NCBI GenBank assembly: GCA_013372875.1
Contig: JABXIW010000209.1
Location: 1-12,701 of the forward strand
Direction of reading: 5' to 3'
Length of the DNA: 12,701 bases
DNA from: Gammaproteobacteria bacterium
Lineage (GTDB): Bacteria; Pseudomonadota; Gammaproteobacteria; Enterobacterales; Kangiellaceae
This document shows, piece after piece, positions 12,080-12,701 of this stretch. Numbering within the stretch: position 1 is the first letter of the stretch; every line of letters starts with the position of its first letter. A program made the position numbers and the translations under genes. Below the pieces are notes generated by a model. That model saw only the letters and a program-made list of their open reading frames with translations. It was not told the DNA's origin and ran no database searches.

Positions 12080-12701
12080 ATGAATACCAACTCAATGAGC
12101 GTTCAATTGATTATAACAATAATATTATCCACGGTTGCAATATGGCTATTTGCCTATTTTTTAGAAATAAGACTGGTCAATGCAATGATTGCCACCCATG
12201 TAGTATTAGGCAGTTTAGCTTTTTTAGTAGGGGCTTTCTCCTCGGTTTCGAAAAAAGGCGGAAAGTTGCATAAAAGTTCGGGTCGGCTGTTTTATTTGTT
12301 TATGACAGTATCAGCGATATACACCTTAATCGTTGCTACCATGCCAAATCATTTCAGCACTTCGATGTTTCAGATAAGCATCATGACCTTATATTTTCTA
12401 ATCGGAGGCATCAGAAGCCTTTCTTATAAAAAATCGGATCATCAGTATATGATCGATAAGTTATTGGTTTATCTGACTATTTTAGTCAGCATATTTATCT
12501 TATTCTATGCAAAATACCTCTACGGCGGGTTCCAGCCGCTACAAACGGTATTTGGAATTTTAGCGATAAACTTCTGTATCCTCGACTTGTGGATTTTCTC
12601 TAAAGCTGGGCTTGCCAAGAAAAGATGGCTGGCTTTGCACTTATCAAAAATGCTCGCTGGCTACACTACGGCAGTGACCGGTTTCTTTGTGGCGCAGAAG
12701 A
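12080..12701 (+). CDS. DUF2306-like multi-pass membrane protein (3' end outside window)
   Basis: The frame is open from ATG 12080 to the window end (207 complete codons). GGGA (12070-12073) lies 6 bases before the start. The product is very hydrophobic with about seven membrane segments (roughly 8-30, 36-54, 68-88, 96-112, 127-147, 153-173, 186-205). ATHVVLGSLAFLVGAFSSV followed by KKGGKLHKSSGRLFYLFM, and later HLSKMLAGYTTAVTGFF, resemble the H-x-GxxALxxGxxxxxxKKGxxHRxxGR pattern of DUF2306-type proteins. Conserved His40, His64 and His187 could bind haem or metal, but that is speculation. No function is known. It is divergent from the membrane-anchored AraC regulator. Confidence 0.75.
   Translation, partial: MNTNSMSVQLIITIILSTVAIWLFAYFLEIRLVNAMIATHVVLGSLAFLVGAFSSVSKKGGKLHKSSGRLFYLFMTVSAIYTLIVATMPNHFSTSMFQISIMTLYFLIGGIRSLSYKKSDHQYMIDKLLVYLTILVSIFILFYAKYLYGGFQPLQTVFGILAINFCILDLWIFSKAGLAKKRWLALHLSKMLAGYTTAVTGFFVAQK

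Noticed and set aside
11872..12273. Open + frame of 133 codons crossing the divergent gap
   Set aside because: It starts inside the AraC gene and runs out of frame through the start of the better-supported membrane protein at 12080; its composition is not protein-like.

Overview
The window reads as ordinary chromosomal DNA of a moderately AT-rich gammaproteobacterium. Support comes from the PpsA, SuhB, TrmJ and CysE proteins, which look gammaproteobacterial, and from the divergent suhB/trmJ pair, an arrangement found across that class. A marine Kangiella-like or related lineage is my best guess, but that is inference. I see no tRNA or rRNA gene, insertion sequence, phage gene or CRISPR array.

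Left part (1-4169), all on the + strand: the 3' end of ppsA (phosphoenolpyruvate synthase) with a strong terminator; a small outer-membrane-type lipoprotein built from 11-residue LEA-like repeats, with its own terminator; then a tightly spaced set of a GNAT acetyltransferase (TTG start), a long-chain acyl-CoA synthetase-like AMP-binding enzyme and a small GlsB/YeaQ-type membrane protein.

Middle (4170-7355, +): a four-gene envelope-signalling operon made of a glycine-zipper protein with a signal peptide, a short PepSY-like secreted protein, an OmpR-family response regulator and a PhoQ-like histidine kinase (TTG start). The region in front of it carries two 11-bp-period TTCAG repeat pairs in opposite orientation. 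This is the spacing expected for an OmpR-type regulator, so the system probably controls its own operon.

Right of that, on the - strand, lie a short DUF1338 (HglS-like, metal-dependent) protein and suhB. suhB is divergent from trmJ-cysE (+). The suhB leader holds a good boxA-like element right next to its ribosome binding site, which fits the Nus-factor autoregulation known for E. coli suhB. cysE converges on a membrane-anchored AraC-type regulator (-). That gene is divergent from a seven-helix DUF2306-like membrane protein, which runs off the right edge.

Both convergent junctions (histidine kinase/DUF1338 and cysE/AraC) have the - strand gene's intrinsic terminator embedded in the coding end of the + strand neighbour. 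I see no plainly new multi-gene system. The most interesting items are the boxA leader of suhB, the TTCAG operator array with its glycine-zipper/PepSY/two-component operon, and the LEA-like lipoprotein.
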